A stretch of DNA of 41,020 nucleotides from an uncultured Erysipelotrichaceae bacterium (lineage in GTDB: Bacteria; Bacillota_I; Bacilli_A; RFN20; CAG-826), in the NCBI GenBank assembly GCA_947303755.1, contig CAMYZF010000003.1, forward strand, positions 1 through 41,020, in the 5' to 3' direction. Below the pieces are notes generated by a model. It was given only the letters and a program-made list of their open reading frames with translations, did not search any database and was not told the origin of the DNA. Below, in pieces: positions 1 through 6,674 of this stretch (the first letter of the stretch is position 1; each line of letters starts with the position of its first letter). The position numbers were made by a program, and so were the translations under genes.

Positions 1-56
1 ATGAGCCTTTATTTTTGTCTAGAAATGTTGCACTTGAACGGTAAATTCACCTCTAC

Positions 57-89
57 TCAAAAAAAGAGGACTAGGTCCTCTTTTATTTT
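57..89 (-). terminator. Terminator after rplT
   Basis: On the minus strand AAAGAGGAC and GTCCTCTTT pair around a CTA loop and run into TTTTTTT. The hairpin begins at the rplT stop codon, so it ends the infC-rpmI-rplT transcript. Positions 1-56 to its left show no gene or motif that I can support. Confidence 0.85.
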
Positions 90-436
90 GCTTTCTTTGC
101 AACTGCCACTAAATCAGAGAATGCTTTTGGATCGTTGATTGCGAGTTCAGCAAGCATCTTACGATTAACTTTGACATTTGCTTTGTTAAGTCCATAAATG
201 AATCTGGAGTAGGAAATGTCGTTTGCTCTACAAGCGGCATTGATACGTTTGATCCATAATTTACGGAAATCGCTTTTGAGTTGTTTACGATCAATATAGG
301 AATATCTTAATGAACGTAAGACTTGTTCTTTAGCGGTTTTGAAGAGAAGGTGTTTACTACCGAAGTAGCCTTTGGCTCTCTTTAAGATTTTTTTGCGTCT
401 TGCGTGTGTAACAACGCTGTTTTTAACTCTAGCCAT
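83..436 (-). CDS. rplT: 50S ribosomal protein L20
   Basis: A basic 117-residue protein of normal length for L20, starting [19 protein letters not shown], which is close to the family signature. L20 binds 23S rRNA early in assembly of the large subunit. In several bacteria it also represses its own operon by binding the mRNA leader. It is the last gene of infC-rpmI-rplT, 11 nt after rpmI, with a clear AGGAGG 8 nt before its ATG. The terminator follows directly. Nothing is unusual in the protein. If L20 autoregulation operates here, the target would be the leader ahead of infC (1207-1344). Confidence 0.97.
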   Translation of the reverse strand: MARVKNSVVTHARRKKILKRAKGYFGSKHLLFKTAKEQVLRSLRYSYIDRKQLKSDFRKLWIKRINAACRANDISYSRFIYGLNKANVKVNRKMLAELAINDPKAFSDLVAVAKKAK

Positions 437-447
437 CGTTTAACCTC

Positions 448-639
448 CTATTGAATAAGGGTCTTCACTCTCTTGTAGTCACTATTGTGAACAAGTGAAG
501 CCTTTCTTAAATGTCTTTTTTGTTTTGTGGTCTTGCGTGGAGCAAGGTGTGATGTATAAGCACTATGTCTTTTGAGTTTACCAGAACCGGTAACTTTGAC
601 ACGTTTAGCAAGTGCTCTTTTGGTTTTCATTTTTGGCAT
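448..639 (-). CDS. rpmI: 50S ribosomal protein L35
   Basis: A 63-residue, very basic protein starting [20 protein letters not shown], the typical L35 start and length. It is a small structural protein of the large ribosomal subunit. It lies between infC (12-nt gap) and rplT (11-nt gap) in the conserved infC-rpmI-rplT order. A GGAGG sits just before its ATG. Translation in this operon is commonly coupled, but nothing here proves it. Confidence 0.96.
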   Translation of the reverse strand: MPKMKTKRALAKRVKVTGSGKLKRHSAYTSHLAPRKTTKQKRHLRKASLVHNSDYKRVKTLIQ

Positions 640-651
640 GCTAATTTCCTC

Positions 652-1206
652 CTACTTTCTTTTTGCTGCTAAAACGGCATTAAGCCACTTTCCTTCCATG
701 AATGGAGCTTTTTCAACAGTGGCAATATCTTCTAAGGATTGGATAAATTTATTCATAACTTCCTCACCAACTTCGACGTGAGATAATTGACGACCACGAT
801 AGCGAACTCCAACTTTAACTTTGTTACCCTCTTCTAAGAATCGTCTAGCGGCTCTTGCTTTGGTATCAACATCATGTTGACCAATTTGAGGAGTTAATTG
901 AATTTCTTTGATTTCAATCGTGTGTTGTTTTTTCTTGTTCTCTTTAGCTTTCTTTTGTTGTTCGAAACGATATTTTCCATAGTTCATAATTTTACAAACT
1001 GGTGGATTGGCGTTTGGAGCGACACAAACTAAATCTAAATCAGATTGAACAGCAATGTCATAAGCGGCTTTGCTGGACATCTTGCCTAATTGTTCTCCGT
1101 TAGCCCCGATAAGAAGCACTTCTGGGAAACGAACTCTCTCATTAATGAGATCTTGGTTGGTTTTGTTAGGACGTTGTGGTCCTTGTTTAATTGGATAGTT
1201 CTTGAT
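652..1206 (-). CDS. infC: Translation initiation factor IF-3, probable ATC start
   Basis: IF3 binds the 30S subunit, keeps 50S off and checks the initiator tRNA and start codon. The protein shows the family signatures NERVRFPEVLLIGANGEQLG in the N-domain and PPVCKIMNYGKYRFEQQKK at the linker, with the C-domain ending in the usual MEGKWLNAVLAAKRK-like tail. I place the start at ATC (1206-1204), 9 nt after AGGAGG, giving 184 residues. An in-frame GTG at 1269 would give 205 residues, but that reading passes through a terminator hairpin and the ribosome binding site. infC is known in many bacteria for rare AUU/AUA/AUC starts that make its translation sensitive to IF3 itself. Identity is certain; the start is inferred. 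Confidence 0.9.
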   Translation of the reverse strand: MKNYPIKQGPQRPNKTNQDLINERVRFPEVLLIGANGEQLGKMSSKAAYDIAVQSDLDLVCVAPNANPPVCKIMNYGKYRFEQQKKAKENKKKQHTIEIKEIQLTPQIGQHDVDTKARAARRFLEEGNKVKVGVRYRGRQLSHVEVGEEVMNKFIQSLEDIATVEKAPFMEGKWLNAVLAAKRK

Positions 1207-1344
1207 AAATGTTATCCTCCTTAGTAACAAAAACGGGCACGAAGTGCGCCCGTTTAGAAATAACTTCACTAGTTATCGTAGCATGTACCAATCGATTCAT
1301 CGATCTGGTGAGAAGCAAGGGCGCTCTTCTTTCTACGTTTTGCG
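1207..1344 (-). promoter_or_regulatory. infC-rpmI-rplT mRNA leader, possible L20 leader
   Basis: About 140 nt of untranslated leader lies between the promoter and the infC start. It contains several paired segments and an internal terminator (1226-1255) directly before the ribosome binding site. In Bacillus the matching leader controls the operon by L20 binding and premature termination. The position and attenuator fit that model, but I cannot verify the L20 binding fold by eye. Confidence 0.55.
1226..1255 (-). terminator. Attenuator hairpin in the infC leader
   Basis: On the minus strand AACGGG pairs with CCCGTT and CAC with GTG around TTC, with a 2-nt bulge on the 5' side, followed by TTTTTG. 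It lies upstream of the infC ribosome binding site, so it would stop transcription before the operon. Confidence 0.75.
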
Positions 1345-1350
1345 AGAATA

Positions 1351-1379
1351 ATTAAACTACACACGCTCACATATGTCAA
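1351..1379 (-). promoter_or_regulatory. Sigma-A-type promoter for infC-rpmI-rplT
   Basis: A perfect TTGACA (1379-1374), a 17-nt spacer and TTTAAT (1356-1351) on the minus strand. It lies between the thrS terminator and the infC leader, so the operon can be expressed independently of thrS. Confidence 0.85.
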
Positions 1380-1409
1380 TAAAAGAAAATAAATATTTTC
1401 ACTAAGTTA

Positions 1410-1436
1410 TAAAAAAGGCCTCACTTGGAGACCTTA
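1410..1436 (-). terminator. Terminator after thrS
   Basis: On the minus strand AAGGTCTC pairs with GAGGCCTT (8 bp with one G-T pair) around CAAGT and ends in TTTTTTAT, 6 nt after the thrS stop codon. Confidence 0.85.
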
Positions 1437-1442
1437 CAAAGT

Positions 1443-3170
1443 TTATTTGCTCACTTCTGGAAGAGCACGAGATTTAATCTCTTTAACAAGTTTATCAATG
1501 AACTGTTTGGTTGGAACATTGATTTGTTCTTGGCTTCCATAATGGCGGTACGTAACTGTTCCGGAATTCTTTTCGTTATCTCCAATAACTAAAGTATATG
1601 GGACTTTCTTAATTTGAGCGTTTCTCATGCGGTAACCAAGTTTCTCGCTGGCATTGACTAAGACCGCTCTAATTCCGGCGTCTTTGAGCTCCTTAACGAG
1701 CTTTTCAGAGTATTCTAATTGGAATTCATTATTGACTGGAAGAACATGAACTTGTTCTGGAGCCATCCAAAGTGGGAAAGCACCAGCAAAGTGTTCGGTG
1801 ATAACGCCAACAAATCTTTCGATTGATCCAAAGCAAGCGCGGTGAATCATAACTGGGCGAACTTTTTCACCTTTATCATCGATATATGTAACATCGAATC
1901 TTTCTGGTAAGTTCATATCGAGTTGAATAGTGCCGCACTGCCAAATTCGATTCATTGAATCGCGGACTTTAAAGTCGAGTTTTGGACCATAGAATGCACC
2001 ATCACCTGGATTGATCTTAAATTCTTTGCCAGTTTTGCGACAAACTTCTTCTAAGATTCTTTCGGATTCATTCCAAATCTTGATGTCTCCGATATAGCCT
2101 TCTTCTGGTCTAGTGGATAATTCAATCTTGTAATTTAGACCAAACATTGAATAAATTTCATCAAATAGTTTGATGATGGAAGTAATTTCTTCACCGATTT
2201 GGTCTGGTCTAACGAATGTGTGTGCATCATCTTGAGTGAAGGAGCGAACACGGAATAAGCCGTTGAGTGCGCCACTAGCTTCATGACGATGGACATGACC
2301 AAGTTCGGCATAGCGAAGTGGAAGTTCGCGGTACGAATGTAAATCATTCTTATAGCAAAGAATTGCACCTGGGCAGTTCATTGGCTTAATAGCGAATTCA
2401 TCTTCATCAACCATAGTGATATACATGTTGTCTTTGTAGTGATCCCAGTGACCAGAGGTTAACCATAATTCTTTGGATAACATAATTGGGGTATCTACGA
2501 GCATGTAATTATATCTAGCGTGAACTTCTTTCCACATATTTTCAATTTGGGTTCTAACAATCATGCCGTTTGGAAGCCAGAATGGAAGTCCTGGACCGTA
2601 ATCTGAAAGCATGAATAAACCTAATTGTTTACCTAAAATGCGGTGGTCTCTTTTCTTTCTTTCTTCAAGAATGCGGAGATGTTCTTCAAGACCTTCTTTG
2701 GTTTCAAAAGAAGTACCGTAGATTCTAACGAGTTGTTTGTTCTTAGAATCTCCTCTCCAATACGCACCCGCTATGGAAAGAAGTTTAAAGTTTTTAATTA
2801 GGCCAGTTCTTTCAACGTGTGGACCGGCACAGAGGTCGAACCATTTGCCTTGTTTATAAATTGTGATTGTGCCTTCAATACCTTTAATTAATTCAACTTT
2901 GTATTCGTTATCTTTGAATAATTCTAAGGCTTTTTCTTTAGAAACTTCTTCTCTAACGATTGGTTCGTTTCTAGAAGCGATACGATGCATTTCCTTTTCA
3001 ATCTTTGGAAGATCAGCTTCGGTGATGGGAGTTGGGAAATCGATGTCGTAGTAAAAACCTTCTTCAATTGAAGGACCATAACCGAATTTCGCACCTGGAT
3101 AAAGGTTAGAAATTGCTTCTGCCATAAGATGGCTTGTTGAGTGATTTAATGTGTGGAAATCTAGAGCCAT
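1443..3170 (-). CDS. thrS: Threonyl-tRNA synthetase lacking the TGS domain
   Basis: Charges tRNA-Thr with threonine. The 575-residue protein opens directly in the editing domain: HSTSHLMAEAI near residue 10 gives the HxxxH pair, and CAGPHV the partner residues. The class II core follows, with NCPGAIL (zinc-ligand Cys), the motif 2 region around RHEASGALNGLFRVRSFTQD, and the motif 3 region GSIERFVGVI, then the anticodon-binding domain. Most bacterial ThrRS have about 640 residues with an N-terminal TGS domain, which is missing here. The start is secure because a strong AGGAGG lies 6 nt upstream of the ATG with no in-frame extension. Mycoplasma ThrRS are also short. Expression is controlled by the T-box leader upstream. 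Confidence 0.96.
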   Translation of the reverse strand: MALDFHTLNHSTSHLMAEAISNLYPGAKFGYGPSIEEGFYYDIDFPTPITEADLPKIEKEMHRIASRNEPIVREEVSKEKALELFKDNEYKVELIKGIEGTITIYKQGKWFDLCAGPHVERTGLIKNFKLLSIAGAYWRGDSKNKQLVRIYGTSFETKEGLEEHLRILEERKKRDHRILGKQLGLFMLSDYGPGLPFWLPNGMIVRTQIENMWKEVHARYNYMLVDTPIMLSKELWLTSGHWDHYKDNMYITMVDEDEFAIKPMNCPGAILCYKNDLHSYRELPLRYAELGHVHRHEASGALNGLFRVRSFTQDDAHTFVRPDQIGEEITSIIKLFDEIYSMFGLNYKIELSTRPEEGYIGDIKIWNESERILEEVCRKTGKEFKINPGDGAFYGPKLDFKVRDSMNRIWQCGTIQLDMNLPERFDVTYIDDKGEKVRPVMIHRACFGSIERFVGVITEHFAGAFPLWMAPEQVHVLPVNNEFQLEYSEKLVKELKDAGIRAVLVNASEKLGYRMRNAQIKKVPYTLVIGDNEKNSGTVTYRHYGSQEQINVPTKQFIDKLVKEIKSRALPEVSK

Positions 3171-3190
3171 ATTTTACCTCCTAAAATAAA

Positions 3191-3400
3191 TAAAAACGTC
3201 CCACATAAGGACGCTACTAACGCGGTACCACCTTAATTTATAGTACAAGTACTATACTCTCTATCCTTTTAACGCAAGGTTACGTCTAAATTGGTTTTTA
3301 GAAGCTCAGAAGTGGTATCGAGGATGATCTCTTAGGAATTTTTCAGCTACCATTCCCTCTCTAAAAGAGACCTTTTCTTCGACGTGTCTTCGTCGACGCT
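3191..3400 (-). ncRNA. T-box leader (Thr) of thrS
   Basis: Contains the T-box core AAGGTGGTACCGCG (3234-3221), followed by a terminator made of AGCGTCC and GGACGTT and then TTTTA (3215-3191). Stem I is recognisable, with an ACC codon (3316-3314) before CTTCTGAGC as the likely Thr specifier. Uncharged tRNA-Thr would favour the antiterminator and turn thrS on. An extra 6-bp hairpin (TCGACG/CGTCGA, 3396-3379) stands at the very 5' end, before Stem I. Confidence 0.93.
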
Positions 3401-3406
3401 AAAATT

Positions 3407-3434
3407 AGTATAATCTATTAGTTTGATAAATCAA
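3407..3434 (-). promoter_or_regulatory. Promoter of thrS
   Basis: TTGATT (3434-3429), a 16-nt spacer and TATACT (3412-3407) on the minus strand, starting the T-box leader. It lies in the short gap after the ROK kinase stop codon. Confidence 0.7.
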
Positions 3435-3439
3435 ATAAT

Positions 3440-4276
3440 TTATTTATTCTTCTGTTGAAATGCGTACACAGCAGAGCCGATTAAGCCAGCTTGTTCATTG
3501 AAATGACATTCCTCGATTCTTACATCTGGGAAAGACGCTTTTAAATCATCAAAGAACCATTTCTTCGCTTTCATAAAGCCACCTGTCACGACGAAGATAT
3601 CTGGACAATATGAATCGTTCATTAGTTTGAAGTAGGATTTAATGATATATTTCCATTCGTTTAATAAGTTGATGGCGTCTTTATCGCCTGCTTCAACTTT
3701 CTCAAATAATTCTTTTCCAGATTTGATTGGAGAGTTGTTTAGCTTTGCTAATTTAGCGATATTGTGACCGCCAGCGATTTCAAATTCTTGATATCCATCT
3801 TTGTATTTAAACAAAGTGTGACCGACTTCAGTTAAGTAATCTTGAATCTCTTCGTTTACACATAATGAGCCACCTAAACCAGTGGAAATAGTGACGAAGA
3901 AAACGCGTTCAAATTCCTTGCCTCTTCCTAAGGCTGCTTCAGCGATGCAGGCCATTTGAGCGTCATTACGTAAATATGAATCTAGATTATATTTTTCTTT
4001 AATTATTTTACCGAATTCGATATCGGAAATTCCAACGTTTGGAAGGATGATAATTTTACCTGTTTTTGGATCGACAACTCCAGGCACTCCTGCTCCCATA
4101 GCGATAACATTATCAAGTGGAAATTCATCAACGATTGATAAAGCTTGTTTTAAAAATGCTTCTTTATCATTAACTGGAGTCGGCTTAATGACACATTTTT
4201 CAATCTCAAAATTCTCGTTAACTAGAGCGAGCCTCATGTTTGTGCCACCGATATCAAATGCGAGAACTTTATTCAT
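3440..4276 (-). CDS. ROK family sugar kinase, probably glucokinase
   Basis: Phosphorylates a hexose, most likely glucose, with ATP in the cytosol. FDIGGTNMRLALV near the N-terminus is the phosphate-binding loop, GAGVPGVV is the ROK glycine signature, RNDAQMACIAEAALGRG carries the probable catalytic Asp, and TISTGLGGS is the second phosphate loop. The usual ROK zinc motif (CxCGxxGCxE after the GH signature) is absent: after EVGHTLFKYKDG there are no cysteines. I start it at the ATG at 4276 (278 residues), because upstream in-frame codons only add a hydrophobic stretch not seen in the family. No clear ribosome binding site is visible. Substrate is inferred, not proven. DnaA-like boxes lie just upstream. 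Confidence 0.82.
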   Translation of the reverse strand: MNKVLAFDIGGTNMRLALVNENFEIEKCVIKPTPVNDKEAFLKQALSIVDEFPLDNVIAMGAGVPGVVDPKTGKIIILPNVGISDIEFGKIIKEKYNLDSYLRNDAQMACIAEAALGRGKEFERVFFVTISTGLGGSLCVNEEIQDYLTEVGHTLFKYKDGYQEFEIAGGHNIAKLAKLNNSPIKSGKELFEKVEAGDKDAINLLNEWKYIIKSYFKLMNDSYCPDIFVVTGGFMKAKKWFFDDLKASFPDVRIEECHFNEQAGLIGSAVYAFQQKNK

Positions 4277-4288
4277 AAACAGTAAATT

Positions 4289-4381
4289 TGTGGAAAGCTT
4301 GTGGATAACTACAATTATTATCAAAAAAACTACGATAAAATGCTACACAATTTATTAAAAATTGAATGGGAGTAATCCACA
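4289..4381. promoter_or_regulatory. Cluster of DnaA-box-like 9-mers upstream of dnaB
   Basis: A perfect DnaA box TTATCCACA lies on the minus strand (4308-4300). CTTTCCACA, with 7 of 9 matches, lies 3 nt further on the same strand (4297-4289), and TAATCCACA, with 8 of 9, lies on the plus strand (4373-4381). The interval is AT-rich and sits between the divergent ROK kinase gene and dnaB-dnaI. Confidence 0.5.
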
Positions 4382-4458
4382 AAATCACCAAAAGGCTCGA
4401 TTTCATCGAATTTTTCTGTTTTACTCACATAGTGAGAGTGATAAACTAGTGAGCAATT

Positions 4459-5748
4459 ATGGGATACATGATGCAGTCGGATTTTTATGAGATAAGGTTA
4501 GCCTCAATCGTCTCTAACGTCGATAAGGATGTTTTGGTCGAACTTTATCAACCAATCATTGGAGCAAATGCAACGATTCTTTATCTCACCCTTTTAAAAC
4601 AAAAAAGGAATGAAGATGATGAAATCACCTATGCCGCACAAGATTTACTCAATTTAATGCAACTTGATCCTAACGCTGTTTTAAGCGCTAGACATTTCTT
4701 AGAGGCGGTTGGTTTGATGCGTTCATATATGAAACAATCCGATTCAGGACGTTATTTCATCTATGTTTTATACGCTCCAAAATCTCCAAAAGATTTCTTT
4801 GATGATGTTTTATTTAAAGGTTTACTCATTCAATCTATCGGTGAAAAGCAAGCTAAACGTTTAGCCTTCAACTATAAAGTTAATCTTGTTGTGGAAGAAG
4901 AGTTTAAAGAGATAAGTGCATCATTCGTTGACGTGTACCATCCAGATTATGATGATCCTTCCTTTAGGAAGAGTTTTGGAAATGACATTCTTGGCCGCGA
5001 TCCTGGTCGAGTTCAAATTAAATTCAACGAGGACTTATTCTTCAAATATGTTGAGGAAAATTCTCAGATAAGAACTAGTGCATTCACAAAAAAGGACTTA
5101 AAAGAAATTACTCGATTAGCCACTCTATTCGGTTTAGATGAAAGACAAATGGCAATCATCGTAATTGATGAATATAATCCAAACGATCTTCCACATCTTA
5201 ACTTCGACCGCGTTAAATACCGCGCTGAAGAAGAAATTAAATTCAAATTAGTGGAATCTAAGCCTAGAAACACTAGAAGTGATATTAAAGGCGATACCGT
5301 TCTTCAACAAAAGATTAAAAGAATGGAGGAAATTGCGCCTTCAAAATATCTCTCCTTGTTATTAAATAACACCCCACCTTCAATGACTGACTTAAATACG
5401 TTAAATAAGTTATCGGTGGGATACAAGTTAGGAAATGGATTAATTAACGTCATCGTCGATTATGTAATGGAGAAAAATAACAACATTCTCACGTACACAT
5501 TCTGCGATAAGGTTGCTTCGATTCTTGTTTCAAAGAATGTTGAAACAGTCCTTGATGCGATGAACGAACTTAATAAGCTATCCAAATCTGAGAAGGAAAA
5601 GAAAACTTCTAAACCAAGATCAACTTTCGTTGATAAGGAAGAACCTGTTAAAGAGGTAAAGGTCGAAGAAAAGAAAGAAATTATCTCAGATGAAGAAATG
5701 GACGAATTATTCGCATCGTTAAAAACTAAGAAAAAAGGAGGCAAATAA
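4459..5748 (+). CDS. dnaB: Replication initiation and membrane attachment protein DnaB (Firmicutes type)
   Basis: In Bacillus, DnaB works with DnaD and DnaI to load the replicative helicase at oriC and at restarted forks. It is unrelated to the E. coli DnaB helicase. The 429-residue protein fits the family: an N-terminal winged-helix-like region (to about residue 110), a long middle part, a DnaB/DnaD-type C-terminal domain (about 290-370, including NNTPPSMTDLNTLNKL), and a charged Lys/Glu-rich tail. It is followed after 2 nt by dnaI, whose ribosome binding site lies in the dnaB end. The start is uncertain: ATG at 4459 or 4468, neither with a good ribosome binding site. A dnaD gene is not in the window. 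Confidence 0.85.
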   Translation: MGYMMQSDFYEIRLASIVSNVDKDVLVELYQPIIGANATILYLTLLKQKRNEDDEITYAAQDLLNLMQLDPNAVLSARHFLEAVGLMRSYMKQSDSGRYFIYVLYAPKSPKDFFDDVLFKGLLIQSIGEKQAKRLAFNYKVNLVVEEEFKEISASFVDVYHPDYDDPSFRKSFGNDILGRDPGRVQIKFNEDLFFKYVEENSQIRTSAFTKKDLKEITRLATLFGLDERQMAIIVIDEYNPNDLPHLNFDRVKYRAEEEIKFKLVESKPRNTRSDIKGDTVLQQKIKRMEEIAPSKYLSLLLNNTPPSMTDLNTLNKLSVGYKLGNGLINVIVDYVMEKNNNILTYTFCDKVASILVSKNVETVLDAMNELNKLSKSEKEKKTSKPRSTFVDKEEPVKEVKVEEKKEIISDEEMDELFASLKTKKKGGK

Positions 5749-5750
5749 AA

Positions 5751-6674
5751 ATGACTCTTCAAGAAGTAAATGACTTTTCAATTAAAGACATTGTTAATGA
5801 AGAAGTGGACATGAAGTCCTATATCAACAAGCTCGTCAAAGAACTTCGTGATGATATCGAAGTTTATGAAAGACTTAAGAGCTTTAATTTAACAATGGGC
5901 GAAGTCAAAGAAAATATCGGCAAATTAACCGATTATCGTGAAGATTACAATTATTGTAAAGCCTGTCCAGGAATCGCGAAATGCGCTAAAAAGACCCCAC
6001 ACATTTCAATGTATGTTGTAAAAGAAGGTAATTTTATCGCGGTGAAGTATGAACCATGCCATAAAATCATGGAGCAAATTAAGATCGATTCTAGATACTT
6101 GCTAGCAGACTTCCCTGATGAATGGAAATCTGTTTCATTCTCCACGGTTGATAGAAGTATCAATCGTAGACCAGCCATTAAGAAAATCGTCGAAATCATC
6201 AAAGATGATTCTTCTAGTTGGGTATTCATTAAGGGTAATCACAAAGTTGGCAAATCCTTCTTCTTAGTAGCTGCCGCAAATGAATTTATCGCTCAAACAA
6301 ATCAACAAGTTGCAGTTATCAATGCCCGTAAACGTTTTAAAGAATTATCTGATTTAAGTATTTCTAATCCAACTGAGTTCTCTAAGAACGTTGTTGCCTT
6401 ATCTAATGTTGGTTTATTAGTTATTGATGATTTTGGCGATGAATACAAAAACGAATACATTCGTGATCAAATCTTAATGCCAATTCTTCTAGAAAGAGAA
6501 CATCAAAATAAAACCACTTTCTTCTCTTCCAACTATTCTATTAAAGAAATTCAACAACTTTATAGTGTTGGAAAAAACGGTGGTGAAATTAGGGCTAAAC
6601 AACTCGCCAATGTTTTAGAAGAGATGTGCGGCAAAGAATTTGATTTTACCGGAGCGTCTATCTACAAAAAGTAG
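5751..6674 (+). CDS. dnaI: Primosomal protein DnaI, helicase loader ATPase
   Basis: An AAA+ ATPase that loads the replicative helicase onto DNA. The N-terminal domain carries a probable zinc site (C69, C72, C78, with C103/H104). The ATPase part has Walker A GNHKVGKS (162-169) and Walker B LLVIDDFGDE (222-231). The 307 residues match the Bacillus protein (about 310). AAGGAGG lies 9 nt before the ATG, inside the end of dnaB, so the two are one unit. Its 3' end overlaps the convergent mutM-coaE gene by 17 nt. In Bacillus the pair dnaB-dnaI runs in the same direction as polA and thrS; here it is opposite to both. Confidence 0.92.
   Translation: MTLQEVNDFSIKDIVNEEVDMKSYINKLVKELRDDIEVYERLKSFNLTMGEVKENIGKLTDYREDYNYCKACPGIAKCAKKTPHISMYVVKEGNFIAVKYEPCHKIMEQIKIDSRYLLADFPDEWKSVSFSTVDRSINRRPAIKKIVEIIKDDSSSWVFIKGNHKVGKSFFLVAAANEFIAQTNQQVAVINARKRFKELSDLSISNPTEFSKNVVALSNVGLLVIDDFGDEYKNEYIRDQILMPILLEREHQNKTTFFSSNYSIKEIQQLYSVGKNGGEIRAKQLANVLEEMCGKEFDFTGASIYKK

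Noticed and set aside
1207-1269. N-terminal extension of IF3 from the GTG at 1269
   Set aside because: It would translate the attenuator hairpin and the ribosome binding site itself, and the residues do not resemble IF3.
1-1269. Use of TGA as tryptophan (Mycoplasma code)
   Set aside because: Several genes end in TGA exactly at the family's expected end (glgP, pheT, rnhC, mutS2, rsmH), and Trp positions in conserved motifs are TGG.
4047-4358. 103-codon plus-strand ORF over the ROK kinase start and DnaA boxes
   Set aside because: Antisense to the kinase motifs, and its end runs through the intergenic AT-rich region; no known domain.
4289-4381. Calling this region the chromosomal origin
   Set aside because: There is no dnaA, dnaN or other origin-linked gene nearby and only three boxes; GC skew could not be computed.
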